This document shows positions 27,622 through 36,647 of a stretch of 64,000 nt of DNA, piece by piece (positions within the stretch are counted from its first letter, which is position 1; every line of letters begins with the position of its first letter). The stretch covers positions 806,001 to 870,000 of the forward strand of contig NZ_CP108513.1 of the NCBI RefSeq assembly GCF_035989285.1, read 5' to 3'. The notes under the pieces were generated by a model that saw only the letters and a program-made list of their open reading frames with translations, searched no databases and was not told the DNA's origin. Origin of the DNA: Streptomyces sp. NBC_01235. Lineage in GTDB: Bacteria; Actinomycetota; Actinomycetes; Streptomycetales; Streptomycetaceae. The translations under genes and the position numbers were made by a program.

Positions 27622-28344
27622 TCAGTTCCGCGCTGTCGTTCCGAAGGGGAGGGGTTCGCCGGAGCGCAGGTATTCCCTCAGCCACTGCTCGGTGTTGCTC
27701 ACGTGCAGCAGTGCGGCGGCCTGGCTGAGGGCGGAGTCACGGGTGGACAGCGCGTTGAAGATCGCCTCATGCTCGGCGAGGGTGCGGCCCGCTGCCTGAG
27801 TGTCGACCAGGCCGCGCCAGATGCGGGCGCGCAGGGTGCGGCCGGAGATTCCTTCGAGGAGGGCGAGGAGGGTTTCGTTGCCCGTGGCCGAGATGACGGC
27901 GCGGTGGAAGGCGGCGTCGTGGGCGTTGAGTTGTCCGACGTCGTCGCGGGCCTCGCGCATGGCGTCCAGGTGTCGCTTCACCTCGGCCAGTTGGTCGTCG
28001 GAGATCCGGGTGGCGGCAAGGGCCGTGGCGATCGGTTCGAGGAGCCGGCGTACCTCCATGAGGTCCTGCAGGGCGACCGAGTCGCCCTGCAGCAGTTCCA
28101 CCGCACCGCCGAGCCCCTCCAGCAGCAGGCTCGGCTGGAGGCTGGTCACATACGTGCCGTCGCCCCGCCGGACCTCCAGGACCCGTGCGACGGCCAGCGC
28201 CTTGACCGCTTCGCGGGCGAGGTTGCGGGACAGCCCCAGCTGTGCGGCCAGGTCCGGCTCCGGCGGGAGCTTCGAGCCGGGTGGCAGGGCACCGGTCCGG
28301 ATCAGCTCACGGATCCGCTCGATGGCCTTGTCCGTCAGAGACAC
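27622..28344 (-). CDS. GntR/FadR-family (FCD) regulator of the leftward fucose-type locus
   Basis: This 240-residue protein has winged-helix residues 4-70 (AIERIRELIRTGALPPGSKL, LGLSRNLAREAVKALAVARV) and an FCD domain with metal-ligand-like positions (NAHDAAFHRAVISATGN, LAEHEAIFNAL). It starts with GTG two bases after the aldo/keto reductase stop, so it is the last gene of the long leftward operon. That arrangement allows autoregulation by a pathway intermediate such as a keto-deoxy acid. Confidence 0.88.
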   Translation of the reverse strand: MSLTDKAIERIRELIRTGALPPGSKLPPEPDLAAQLGLSRNLAREAVKALAVARVLEVRRGDGTYVTSLQPSLLLEGLGGAVELLQGDSVALQDLMEVRRLLEPIATALAATRISDDQLAEVKRHLDAMREARDDVGQLNAHDAAFHRAVISATGNETLLALLEGISGRTLRARIWRGLVDTQAAGRTLAEHEAIFNALSTRDSALSQAAALLHVSNTEQWLREYLRSGEPLPFGTTARN

Positions 28345-28346
28345 CG

Positions 28347-29348
28347 CTACTCCCTACCCCGACCGCGCTCAGCGGGTACGTCCGACCTGATCAGCCCTTG
28401 AGCACGGAGATCATCCCAGAGACCGTCAGGGATGTGCTGATCATGGAGTTCCACGTTTCGTCCGACCTGTTCCGGAGTCCGCATCCCGAGGGTGACGTTG
28501 ATGATACTGGGATGCGTGTGCGGGAAGGCGATGGCGGCGGCGGGCAGGGTGGTGCCGTGCGTCGCGCAGACCTCGGCGATGGCCAGCGCCCGCGCGACGA
28601 GTTCCGGTGGGGCGTCCTGGTAGTCGTACTTCATACCCTCGGCGGGCCTGTCGCGCGAGAGCAGTCCGGAGTTGAAGACGCCGACCGCCACCACGCTCTT
28701 GCCGTGTTCCTGTGCGGCGGGCAGGACGTCGTCCAGCGCGGACTGGTCCAGGAGGGTGTAGCGCCCGGCGAGCATCACCACATCGGCGGCGGTCTCGCGC
28801 AGGAAGCGGGCGAGCATCGCCGACTGGTTCATGCCGGCGCCGATCGCGCCGATCACGCCCTGGTCGCGCAGTTCGGCGAGAGTCGGCATGGCCTCCTCGG
28901 CCGCCTGCCGCCAATGGTCGTCCGGATCATGCAGGTAGACGATGTCGAGGCGGTCCAGGCCGGTGCGCTCCAGCGTGTCCTCGATGGAGCGGAGCACGCC
29001 GTCCCGGCTGAAGTCCCATTGGCGGCGCAGGTCGTCGCGGACGACGAAGCCCTCGGTGTCGACGCCGTGTGGCTCCTCGTTGGGCACCAGCAGCCTGCCC
29101 ACCTTGGAGGAGATGACGTACTCGTCGCGCGGGCGGCCTCGCAGGGCGGCGCCCAGGCGACGCTCGGAGAGGCCGAGGCCGTAGTGCGGTGCGGTGTCGA
29201 AGTAGCGGATGCCCGCATCCCAGGCCGCGTCGACGGCGGCCGTCGCATCGTTCTCCGGGGTGACGCGATACAGGTTGCCGATCACGGACGCCCCGAAGCC
29301 GAGTTCGGTGAGCGTGACCGACGTGTGCTGGATCTTCTGCTGGTGCAA
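28347..29348 (-). CDS. Aldo/keto reductase, probable L-fucose (aldose 1-) dehydrogenase
   Basis: This 333-residue AKR barrel has the catalytic tetrad regions GIRYFDTAPHYGLGLSE (Asp, Tyr), VISSKVGRL (Lys) and DIVYLHDPDDHW (His). The AKR subgroup with long inserts includes bacterial D-threo-aldose/L-fucose 1-dehydrogenases, which fits the locus. A TTG at 29348 is chosen because AGGAG lies 6 bases upstream and no ATG gives a better fit. It would oxidise the free sugar to the lactone used by the lactonase at 33288. Confidence 0.85.
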   Translation of the reverse strand: MHQQKIQHTSVTLTELGFGASVIGNLYRVTPENDATAAVDAAWDAGIRYFDTAPHYGLGLSERRLGAALRGRPRDEYVISSKVGRLLVPNEEPHGVDTEGFVVRDDLRRQWDFSRDGVLRSIEDTLERTGLDRLDIVYLHDPDDHWRQAAEEAMPTLAELRDQGVIGAIGAGMNQSAMLARFLRETAADVVMLAGRYTLLDQSALDDVLPAAQEHGKSVVAVGVFNSGLLSRDRPAEGMKYDYQDAPPELVARALAIAEVCATHGTTLPAAAIAFPHTHPSIINVTLGMRTPEQVGRNVELHDQHIPDGLWDDLRAQGLIRSDVPAERGRGRE

Positions 29349-29383
29349 GACGTGCTCCTGGGATACGGGTAAGGGGGCGCCGG

Positions 29384-30421
29384 TCAGCGACTGACGTGGG
29401 CTGATCCGCCCGCGATGAGCGCCTCGACCTCGGCGAGCGTGGCCATGGAGACGTCGCCGGGCGTGGTCATGGTGAGCGCGCCGTGGGCGGTGCCGTAGGC
29501 CAGGGCGCGCTCCAGGCCGGTGTCGCTGAGCAGTCCGTGGATCAGGCCGGCTGCGAAGGCGTCGCCGGAACCGATGCGGTCCAGAACCTGCAGGCCGGGC
29601 ATCCGAGGGCCGGTGACGAAGCCGGTTTCGGCGGACCAGCCGGCTGAGGACCAGTCGTTGACCCCGGCGGAGGGCACCTCGCGCAGGGTCGTCGCCAGTA
29701 CCTTCGCCTCGGGCAGCAGGCCGGCCACCTCGGCGAGCGCGTCCGCCACCTCGTCGGCCCCGACGCGCGCCTGTCCCGGATACGTCCCGGCCAGACCCAG
29801 TGCGCCTACGACGACGTCGGCCTGGCGGGCGAGCCGCAGGTCGGCCTCGCGGGCGGCGTCGGCGCCGCCCCGGCCGCCCCACAGGCTGGGACGGTAGTTG
29901 GGGTCGTAGGAGACCGTGACGCGATGGCGGCGCGCCGAGGCCATGGCCTCGTCCGCGACGTCCAGTGTGGTGTCGGACAGGCCGGCGAAGATGCCGCCGG
30001 TGTGGAACCAGCGCACCCCGGCGGAGAACACGGCGTCCCAGTCGACGTCCCCTCTGCGCAGCTGGGAGACGGCAGTGTGGGCGCGGTCGCTGACACCGAG
30101 GGCGCCGCGGATGCCGTAGCCGCGTTCGACGAAGTTCAGCCCGTTGCGGGCGCTGCGGCCGATCCCGTCGTCAGGTGTCCAGCGGATCAGCGAGGTGTCG
30201 ACGCCGCCCTGCAGGATCAGGTCCTCGACGAGCCGGCCCACCGCGTTGTCGGCCAGCGCGGTCATGACGGCTGCCCGCAGGCCGAAGCAGCGGCGCAGTC
30301 CGCGCACCACGTTGTACTCGCCGCCGCCCTCCCAGACCTGGAAGGTGCGGGCGGTTCGGATCCGTCCCTCGCCCGGATCGAAGCGCAGCATCACCTCGCC
30401 CAGGGCCACCACGTCGATCAC
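29384..30421 (-). CDS. PfkB-family 2-keto-3-deoxy sugar-acid kinase
   Basis: The 345-residue kinase of the ribokinase/PfkB fold begins IDVVALGEVMLRFDPGEGRI. It has the substrate segment WEGGGEYNVVRGLRR and the C-terminal signature DRIGSGDAFAAGLIHGLL with the catalytic-base Asp. It phosphorylates keto-deoxy-gluconate-like acids before aldol cleavage. GTG overlaps the aldolase stop (GTGA). Together with the aldolase it forms an Entner-Doudoroff-type lower branch, unlike the hydrolytic end of the classical L-fucose oxidative pathway. Confidence 0.88.
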   Translation of the reverse strand: MIDVVALGEVMLRFDPGEGRIRTARTFQVWEGGGEYNVVRGLRRCFGLRAAVMTALADNAVGRLVEDLILQGGVDTSLIRWTPDDGIGRSARNGLNFVERGYGIRGALGVSDRAHTAVSQLRRGDVDWDAVFSAGVRWFHTGGIFAGLSDTTLDVADEAMASARRHRVTVSYDPNYRPSLWGGRGGADAAREADLRLARQADVVVGALGLAGTYPGQARVGADEVADALAEVAGLLPEAKVLATTLREVPSAGVNDWSSAGWSAETGFVTGPRMPGLQVLDRIGSGDAFAAGLIHGLLSDTGLERALAYGTAHGALTMTTPGDVSMATLAEVEALIAGGSAHVSR

Positions 30422-31065
30422 GTCATGCTCCTCTCGACGGCCTCGACGGCCTCGACGGCCTCGACGGTCAGTCGGCGGATGTCCTTGTAGTCGCCGCGCT
30501 CCAGGTGGGCGGAGGTGGCCATCCAGCTGCCGCCGACGGCGAGGACCGCCGGGTCGGCGAGGTAGCCGGCCAGGCGGGAAGCGTCGATCCCGCCGGTCGG
30601 AACGAAGCGCATCCCGGGGAAGGGCGCTGCGAGCGCTCGCAGTGTCCGCAGGCCGCCGAGCGGCTCGGCGGGGAAGAGCTTGACGGTGTCGAGGCCGGCC
30701 CGCAGGGCGCGCATCAGCTCGGTGGCGGTGGCGATGCCGGGCACGACCGGCACGCCCAGCTCGCGGCACTTCGCGACGACCTCCTTGTCGAAGCCGGGCG
30801 AGACCACGAAGCGGGCCCCGGCCGCCACGGCCCGCTCCGCCTGCTCGGGCGTGAGTACCGTGCCGGCGCCGACGGCCAGGCCACCGTGGGCGGCCATCTC
30901 CTTGAGCACCCGCTCGGCGCCCGGGGTACGGAAGGTGACCTCGGCGCACCGGGCACCGCCCACCGCGAGTGCGTCGGCCAGCGGGCCGGCCATCGCCTCG
31001 GACGGCACGGTCAGTACGGGAAGGAGACGGCAGCCGTTCAGCACGGAGTCGAAGCCGCCGGTCAT
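30418..31065 (-). CDS. KDPG-type aldolase, full-length copy 2
   Basis: This 215-residue class I aldolase has the same motifs as copy 1 plus the normal C-terminus: LAGYLADPAVLAVGGSWMAT, HLERGDYKDIRRLTVEAV. It splits a 2-keto-3-deoxy-6-phospho sugar acid to pyruvate and an aldehyde. The last residues (VEAVEAVEAVERS) come from a 9-bp repeat. It overlaps both neighbours by 4 bases (ATGA and GTGA). Confidence 0.92.
   Translation of the reverse strand: MTGGFDSVLNGCRLLPVLTVPSEAMAGPLADALAVGGARCAEVTFRTPGAERVLKEMAAHGGLAVGAGTVLTPEQAERAVAAGARFVVSPGFDKEVVAKCRELGVPVVPGIATATELMRALRAGLDTVKLFPAEPLGGLRTLRALAAPFPGMRFVPTGGIDASRLAGYLADPAVLAVGGSWMATSAHLERGDYKDIRRLTVEAVEAVEAVERSMT
30433..30467 (-). repeat. 9-bp tandem repeat at the aldolase C-terminus
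   Basis: CTCGACGGC is present three times plus a fourth partial copy and encodes the VEA repeat at the C-terminal tail of aldolase copy 2. Being a multiple of three, copy-number change only alters tail length. Confidence 0.9.
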
Positions 31066-32848
31066 CGGCCGAGCCATCCGCCGTCGACGGGCAGGATGAC
31101 GCCGTGGAGGTAGGCGGCGGCGTCGGAGGCGAGGAACACGGTGGCGCCGGCGAGGTCGTCGGCGTTGCCCCAGCGTCCGGCGGGGATACGGTCCAGGATG
31201 GCGCGGCTGCGCTGCGGGTCGTCCTGGAGGGCCTGGGTGTTGTCGGTGGCGATGTAGCCGGGCGCGAGGGCGTTGACATTCACGCCGCGCGGGGCCCACT
31301 CGTTGGCCAGCGCCTTGGTCAAACCGGCGATGCCATGCTTGGCGGCGGTGTAGCCGGGGACCGTGATGCCGCCCTGGAAGCTGAGCAGCGACGCCGTGAA
31401 GATGACCTTCCCCTGGCCGCGGGCCACCATCGCGGCGCCGACCGCCCGGGTCAGCGCGAACTGCGCACTCAGGTTGACCTGGAGGACCAGCTCCCAGTCC
31501 GCGTCACTGTGCTGGGCGGCCGGGGCGCGACGGATCGTGCCCGCATTGTTGACCAGGATGTCCACCGGGCGTTCCCGCCCGGCCAGGTCCGCGCCCAGAG
31601 CCCGTACGGCCTGCGGGTCGGCGAAGTCGGTACGGATCGCCTCGAAGGAACGGCCCACGGCGAGGACGTCCATTTCCACCGCGCTGCCGGCTGCCTCCAG
31701 GCTGGCGCTGACGCCGATGATGTCGGCGCCGGCCTCGGCGAGGGCGCGGGCCATGGCCCGGCCGATGCCGCGCCGCGCCCCAGTGACGACAGCGAGCTTT
31801 CCGGTGAGGTCGAAGGAGGTCATGCGGATGCTCCCTCGGTGCCGGTGGTGCAGTCCACGAGGATCTTCATCACGTCGCCGCCGCCCTCCAGGGCCTCGAA
31901 CGCGGCGGGCGCCTCGGTGAGGGGGACGACCTTGCTGATCAGCCGCCCGGCCGGAATCGTGCCGTCCGCCACCAGGGCAACCGCGCGCTCGAAGTCGGAA
32001 CGGTCATACAACCGGGCGCCCACCAAAGTGAGTTCGCGCCAGAAGAAGCGATGCAGATTCACCTCGCGGGGCCGGGGGTGGATAGCCACGAGGCACAACC
32101 GGCCGCGCACTCCCAGCACGTCGACCGCGGTGTCCACGCCGCCCGCCGCGCCGGACACCTCGAAGGCCACGTCCGCGCCCGCCTGCCCGGTCCACTCACC
32201 CACCAGCGCCGGCACGTCGTCGTCGGCCGGATTCCACGCCGTCAGCCCCAGCTCCTCGGCCAGCAGCCGACGGTGCGCGCTCAGCTCCACCACCCGCACG
32301 TCGGCTCCGGTGGCCCGTGCGACCAGCGCGATCAGGACGCCCACCGGCCCGCCGCCGACCACCACGACCTTCTCGCCCTCGATGACCTTCGCCCGGCCCA
32401 CGTCGTGCACGGCGACGGCGGTGGGCTCGACGAGCGCGGCCAGGTCCAGGGGAAGGGTGTCGGGCAGCCGGATGAGGGTGGAGGCGGGCACGGTCCAGCG
32501 CTGCTGCATCGCGCCCGGGGAGTCGATGCCGATGAAGTCCAGGTGCTGGCAGATGTGCTGATGACCCGCGAGACAGGCCGGGCAGGTGTCGTCCCAGCGC
32601 AACGGCATCACCGTGACCGCGTCACCGGGCCGCCAGCCCTGCACGCCCGGGCCGACGCGGACGACGCGGCCGGACATCTCATGTCCCAGAACGGCGGGCG
32701 CGGCGACCCGGGCGTCCATATCGCCGTGGAAGATGTGCAGATCGGTACCGCAGATCCCCACGTAGGCGGGAGCCAGCAACACCTCACCCGGACCGAGAGG
32801 GGAGGGCTCGGCGGGAGCCGTGTCCAGGGTGCGGGCGGAAATGTAACG
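30561..32848 (-). repeat. Right arm of the 2,288-bp inverted repeat
   Basis: This is the inverse of 25254-27541. The diverged block maps to 32165-32462. The two arms flank 3,019 bases holding the GntR gene, the aldo/keto reductase gene, the kinase gene and part of aldolase copy 2. Confidence 0.9.
31062..31823 (-). CDS. SDR-family sugar-acid dehydrogenase, copy 2
   Basis: This is identical in all 253 residues to the protein at 26279-27040, with TGARRGIG cofactor and YTAAK catalytic motifs. In this operon it is flanked by 4-base overlaps with the zinc dehydrogenase and the aldolase. In L-fucose oxidation an SDR oxidises 2-keto-3-deoxy-fuconate at C4; here a kinase and aldolase are also present, so its exact substrate is open. 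Confidence 0.92.
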   Translation of the reverse strand: MTSFDLTGKLAVVTGARRGIGRAMARALAEAGADIIGVSASLEAAGSAVEMDVLAVGRSFEAIRTDFADPQAVRALGADLAGRERPVDILVNNAGTIRRAPAAQHSDADWELVLQVNLSAQFALTRAVGAAMVARGQGKVIFTASLLSFQGGITVPGYTAAKHGIAGLTKALANEWAPRGVNVNALAPGYIATDNTQALQDDPQRSRAILDRIPAGRWGNADDLAGATVFLASDAAAYLHGVILPVDGGWLGR

Positions 32849-32863
32849 GACGGCAAGTGTCAT
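31820..32863 (-). CDS. Zinc-dependent medium-chain sugar (acid) dehydrogenase, copy 2
   Basis: This 347-residue MDR enzyme is the same as copy 1 except in a central block, where it reads PDTLPLDLAALVEP, GRAKVIEGEKVVVVGGGPVG, ARATGADVRVVE and LVGEWTGQAGADVAF. Zinc and NAD motifs are intact in both. ATGA overlaps the FucU stop. The block covers the NAD-binding domain, so the two copies may differ in cofactor handling rather than substrate. Confidence 0.9.
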   Translation of the reverse strand: MTLAVRYISARTLDTAPAEPSPLGPGEVLLAPAYVGICGTDLHIFHGDMDARVAAPAVLGHEMSGRVVRVGPGVQGWRPGDAVTVMPLRWDDTCPACLAGHQHICQHLDFIGIDSPGAMQQRWTVPASTLIRLPDTLPLDLAALVEPTAVAVHDVGRAKVIEGEKVVVVGGGPVGVLIALVARATGADVRVVELSAHRRLLAEELGLTAWNPADDDVPALVGEWTGQAGADVAFEVSGAAGGVDTAVDVLGVRGRLCLVAIHPRPREVNLHRFFWRELTLVGARLYDRSDFERAVALVADGTIPAGRLISKVVPLTEAPAAFEALEGGGDVMKILVDCTTGTEGASA

Positions 32864-33297
32864 CGTGTCGTCAGGGTCCCTTCAGCGCGGACACCGATGG
32901 TCAGCAGCAGGTTGGCGTAGGTACGGGTGTCGGCGGTGACGATCGCCAGCGCCAGGTCGGGCGATCGGGCGGCGTCGTAGAACTCGAAGCGGCCGAGCGT
33001 GTCGAACGGGACGGGTGCCAGCTTCGAGCGGTATTCGGCGATGGCCGGCGGCTCCGGTTCGCCCTCGGGCGGCACCATCACGTGGGCAGCCTCGACGGGC
33101 AGGGCGCGCAGCAGGACGTCGAGCACGGTGGAGACGTCGAGCAGGCCCGGGGCCAGGTTGAGGTGCACGGTCCTGGCGCGCTCGCCGGTGGCGGTGCTCG
33201 CGGGGTAGTGGCCGTCGGCGAGCAGGACGCGGGCACCGTGGCCGGCTCCGGCCAGGGCTTCGAGGATCCCGGGGTGCAGCAGTTCCGTCAGGAGCAC
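32860..33297 (-). CDS. RbsD/FucU-family sugar mutarotase
   Basis: The 145-residue protein begins [20 protein letters not shown] and continues VLLADGHYPAST. It has VMVPPEGEPEPPAIAEYRSK in the middle and IVTADTRTYANLLLTIGV at the end, the RbsD/FucU fold with its conserved His in GHG and Asp in ADGHYP. FucU speeds anomer exchange of L-fucose. GTG at 33297 lies within the end of the lactonase gene (10-base overlap) with AGGAGG upstream. It supports fucose as the substrate of this operon. Confidence 0.9.
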   Translation of the reverse strand: MLLTELLHPGILEALAGAGHGARVLLADGHYPASTATGERARTVHLNLAPGLLDVSTVLDVLLRALPVEAAHVMVPPEGEPEPPAIAEYRSKLAPVPFDTLGRFEFYDAARSPDLALAIVTADTRTYANLLLTIGVRAEGTLTTR

Positions 33298-34190
33298 AGT
33301 GTCCCCTCCTTCGTCGGGGCGGGGGTCAGGCGGTAGAAGGCGGTCGCGGTGCCGGCGAGGACCGCGTGGATCTCGGGGCCGGAGCAGCCGTCCAGGAGTT
33401 CCTCGACGGTGGCGGCCCAGCGGTTCCATCCGCCGGCGAGGACGCAGACCGGCCAGTCGGAGCCGAACATCAGCCGGTCGGGGCCAAACGCGGAGAGCAG
33501 GACGTCCCAGGCCGGGCGGATGTCGTCGACGGTCCACTTCTCGTGGTCGGCCTCCGTGACCAGGCCCGACACCTTGCAGCGGACCTGGGCATGCCTGGCC
33601 AGGGCCCGCACCTGCCGTGCCCAGTCGGTCAGTTCTCGCCGTGCGAGGGGCGGCTTGCCCGCATGGTCCAGGACGAGCGGCAGCTCCGGGAGCCGCTCCG
33701 CGAGACGAATCGCCTGCGGGAGCTGGTGGCTGCGGATCAGCACGTCGTATCCGAGCCCGCGCTCTCCGACCGCCCGCAACCCCCGCTCTACGTCCGTTCG
33801 TTGGAGCCAGTGCGGGTCCGATTCGCCCTGCACGATGTGGCGTACGGCCCTCAGGCACCGGCCGGCGGACCCTGTCCGCAGGTCGTCGAGGACGTCGCCG
33901 ATCGCGGGGGATGTCAGGTCCGCCCAGCCGACGACCGCGCCGATCAGCGGGTCGCTCTCAGCCAGGGCGAGGAGGTCGCGGGTCTCGGGCACGGACGTGA
34001 CGCACTGGACGACCACCGTGCTCGTCAGCCGCCGTCCGGCGATCGGCCGGGTCGCGGCCGAGCGCAGGGCGAGCGAGCTGAAGCTGCGGCGGATCGGCTC
34101 ATGGCCGGGTTCGTCCAGCCAGGGCTGCGGCCGCAGGTCCAGGTCCCAGACGTGGTGGTGGGCGTCGACGAGGGCCTGGCCGTCAGACAC
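33288..34190 (-). CDS. Amidohydrolase-family L-fuconolactonase-like enzyme
   Basis: This is a 300-residue barrel hydrolase. [22 protein letters not shown] holds the first metal-ligand histidines. Later come [32 protein letters not shown] with a His, and [20 protein letters not shown] with the catalytic Asp. It opens the sugar lactone to the acid. GTG overlaps the dehydratase stop by 8 bases. It is the intact paralogue of the gene broken at 24329; the two proteins look about two-thirds identical by eye. Confidence 0.88.
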   Translation of the reverse strand: MSDGQALVDAHHHVWDLDLRPQPWLDEPGHEPIRRSFSSLALRSAATRPIAGRRLTSTVVVQCVTSVPETRDLLALAESDPLIGAVVGWADLTSPAIGDVLDDLRTGSAGRCLRAVRHIVQGESDPHWLQRTDVERGLRAVGERGLGYDVLIRSHQLPQAIRLAERLPELPLVLDHAGKPPLARRELTDWARQVRALARHAQVRCKVSGLVTEADHEKWTVDDIRPAWDVLLSAFGPDRLMFGSDWPVCVLAGGWNRWAATVEELLDGCSGPEIHAVLAGTATAFYRLTPAPTKEGTLCS

Positions 34191-35508
34191 GGGCGGTCCA
34201 GACGGGGCCGTCGGGGTACGTGTACTCCTTGAGGGATTCGGGGTGCATCTGCGCGCTCAGCCCCGGCAGCGTCGGCGCCAGGTAGTGGCCATGGACGATG
34301 CGCACCGGGTCGACGAAGTGCTCATGCAAGTGGTCGACGTACTCGATGACGCGGTCCTCGGTTGTACCGGAGACGGCGACGTAGTCGAACATCGACAGGT
34401 GCTGGACCATCTCGCACAGGCCGACGCCGCCGGCGTGCGGGCAGACGGGGGTGCCGAACTTGGCGGCGAGCAGCAGGATCGCGATGTTCTCATTGACGCC
34501 GCCGACCCGTGCGGAGTCGATCTGCACGATGTCCACCGCGCCGGCCTGGAGGAGCTGCTTGAAGACGACCCGGTTGGCGATGTGCTCGCCGGTGGCGACC
34601 TTGATGGGGCGGACGGCCTTGCGCACGGTGGCGTGGCCGAGGATGTCGTCGGGTGAGGTGGGCTCCTCGATCCAGTACGGCTGGTAGGGGGCCAGGGCGC
34701 GCATCCAGTCGATGGCGGGCTGGACGTCCCATCTCTGGTTGGCGTCGACGGCGATGCGGATGTCGTCGCCGACCGTCTCGCGGGCGGTGCGCATGCGGCG
34801 TACGTCGTCCTCCAGGTCTGCGCCGACCTTCAGCTTGATCTGCGTGAAGCCGTCGGCGACCGCCTCGCGGGCCAGGCGGGACAGCTTCTCGTCGGAGTAG
34901 CCCAGCCAGCCGGGGGTGGTCGTGTAGGCGGGATAGCCCTGGTCGAGCAGCCGGCCGATGCGGTGCTCGCGGCCGGGCGCGGCGCGGCGCAGGATGTCCA
35001 GCGCCTCCTCGGGGGTGAGGGCATCGCTGAGCCAGCGGAAGTCGACCTGGGCGACCAGCTCCTCCGGCGACATCTCGCCGAGGAACCGCCACACCGGCTT
35101 GCCCGCGCGCTTGGCGGCCAGGTCCCAGGCAGCGTTGACGACCGCGCCGGTCGCCATGTGGATGGCGCCCTTCTCCGGCCCCAGCCAGCGCAGTTGGGGG
35201 TCGTGGACCAAGGAGCGGGAGAAGGCGCCGAGGTCGGAGCAGACCTCCTCGACGGACAGGCCGACCACGTGCGGTGCGAGGGCCGCGATGGCGGCGGCCT
35301 GAACGTCGTTGCCGCGTCCGGTGGTGAAGGCGAGGGCGTGGCCCTCCAGTCCGTCGGTGGAGTCGGTGCGCAGGACGACATAGGCGGCGGAGTAGTCGGG
35401 TTCGGGGTTCATCGCGTCCGACCCGTCCAGGTGCTCGGACGTCGGGAAACGTACGTCGAGGACGTCCAGGGCGGCGATGCGGGCGGATGCGGGCACGGTG
35501 GAGGACAT
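34183..35508 (-). CDS. Enolase-superfamily L-fuconate dehydratase
   Basis: The 441-residue enzyme opens [20 protein letters not shown] and [20 protein letters not shown], strongly typical of L-fuconate dehydratase. The barrel shows [18 protein letters not shown] (Lys-x-Lys base), [12 protein letters not shown] and [12 protein letters not shown] (metal ligands), [11 protein letters not shown] and [13 protein letters not shown] with the catalytic His. It removes water from L-fuconate to give 2-keto-3-deoxy-L-fuconate. GGAG lies about 8 bases before the ATG. Confidence 0.92.
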   Translation of the reverse strand: MSSTVPASARIAALDVLDVRFPTSEHLDGSDAMNPEPDYSAAYVVLRTDSTDGLEGHALAFTTGRGNDVQAAAIAALAPHVVGLSVEEVCSDLGAFSRSLVHDPQLRWLGPEKGAIHMATGAVVNAAWDLAAKRAGKPVWRFLGEMSPEELVAQVDFRWLSDALTPEEALDILRRAAPGREHRIGRLLDQGYPAYTTTPGWLGYSDEKLSRLAREAVADGFTQIKLKVGADLEDDVRRMRTARETVGDDIRIAVDANQRWDVQPAIDWMRALAPYQPYWIEEPTSPDDILGHATVRKAVRPIKVATGEHIANRVVFKQLLQAGAVDIVQIDSARVGGVNENIAILLLAAKFGTPVCPHAGGVGLCEMVQHLSMFDYVAVSGTTEDRVIEYVDHLHEHFVDPVRIVHGHYLAPTLPGLSAQMHPESLKEYTYPDGPVWTARV

Positions 35509-35603
35509 TGCGGCAACTCCTGAGGAGCAGGCGGGGCACACGGCCCCGCTGCGACGGAAGAATGAGGCGGCTGTGGGAGGTCCGGCGGCGACGGCCGCGC
35601 GGG

Positions 35604-36647
35604 TCACTCCTGGACCTTGCCGCCCGTGATGCGCGAGATGGCGAGGGCGACCAGGATGATCAGACCGTTGAGGGCGCCGATCCACTGCGCGGGGACGCCG
35701 CCCAGGGTGAGCACGTTCTGGATCATGAAGAGCAGCAGGATGCCGCAGAACGCCCCGAACATGGTGCCCTTGCCGCCGTTGAGGCTGATCCCGCCGATGA
35801 CGGCGGCGGCGAAGACGGTGAAGATGTAGCCGTTTCCCTGGCCCGAGGCAACGGAGGCCAGCCGTCCGGAGAGCATCAGCCCAGCGAGGGCGGCGAGCAC
35901 GCTGCCGGTGACGATGACGATCCACAGCACTCGGTCGGTGCGGATGCCGGCTGCCTTCGCCGCGTCGACGTTGCCGCCGATGGCGTACAGCGAGCGGCCG
36001 AAGCTGGTCCAGCCGAGGACGACGATGGCGACGGCGAACAGGACCAGGCAGATCCAGATGGAGGCCGGCATCCCGAACCATTCGGCGGTGCCCAGGTAGA
36101 GCATCGACTCGGGCAGTTGGAAGAAGGTCTGGCCGCCGGAGATGCCCGTGAGGACGCCGCGCAGCACGATCAGCATGCCGAGGGTGACGATGAAGCCGTT
36201 GAGGCCGAAGCGGATGATCAGCAGGGCGTTGATCACTCCGACGAGCGCGCCCACGGCGAGCGTGACGGGAATCGACCAGGCGCCGGGCAGCAGCCCGAGA
36301 CCGTGTCCCGCGCCGGTCGGCACCACCAGCCAGGCCGCGACACCGGGCGCGAGGCCCATGGTGGACTCAAGGGAAAGGTCCATCTTCTTGACGATCAAAA
36401 TCATCGCCTGGGCGAGGACCAGCAGAGCCATCTCGGACATGGTCTGCAGGACGTTGATGAGGTTGTCGGCCTGGAGGAAGACCGGGTTGACGATCTGGCC
36501 GACGATCGCGATGACCACGATCGCCGGGACGAGCGCGAGGTCGCGCAGCCGGGCCAGGGGTATCCGGCCGCCGAGCAGCGCGATCCGCTTCGCCTCCGGT
36601 TCCGTTTCCGTGGGGGCTGCGGTGTCCGCGAGGACGGTTTCAGGCAT
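35604..36647 (-). CDS. Sugar ABC transporter permease (CUT2, RbsC-like)
   Basis: This 347-residue protein has about nine or ten hydrophobic segments. [20 protein letters not shown] is the typical RbsC start of the transport domain, and [19 protein letters not shown] its conserved cytoplasmic loop. It overlaps the ATPase gene by 8 bases and is followed 95 bases later by the dehydratase gene. Confidence 0.9.
   Translation of the reverse strand: MPETVLADTAAPTETEPEAKRIALLGGRIPLARLRDLALVPAIVVIAIVGQIVNPVFLQADNLINVLQTMSEMALLVLAQAMILIVKKMDLSLESTMGLAPGVAAWLVVPTGAGHGLGLLPGAWSIPVTLAVGALVGVINALLIIRFGLNGFIVTLGMLIVLRGVLTGISGGQTFFQLPESMLYLGTAEWFGMPASIWICLVLFAVAIVVLGWTSFGRSLYAIGGNVDAAKAAGIRTDRVLWIVIVTGSVLAALAGLMLSGRLASVASGQGNGYIFTVFAAAVIGGISLNGGKGTMFGAFCGILLLFMIQNVLTLGGVPAQWIGALNGLIILVALAISRITGGKVQE

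Noticed and set aside
30433..30467. The VEA 9-bp repeat as a functional tail
   Set aside because: It is three plus a partial copy at the very C-terminus and keeps the frame; ordinary slippage explains it.
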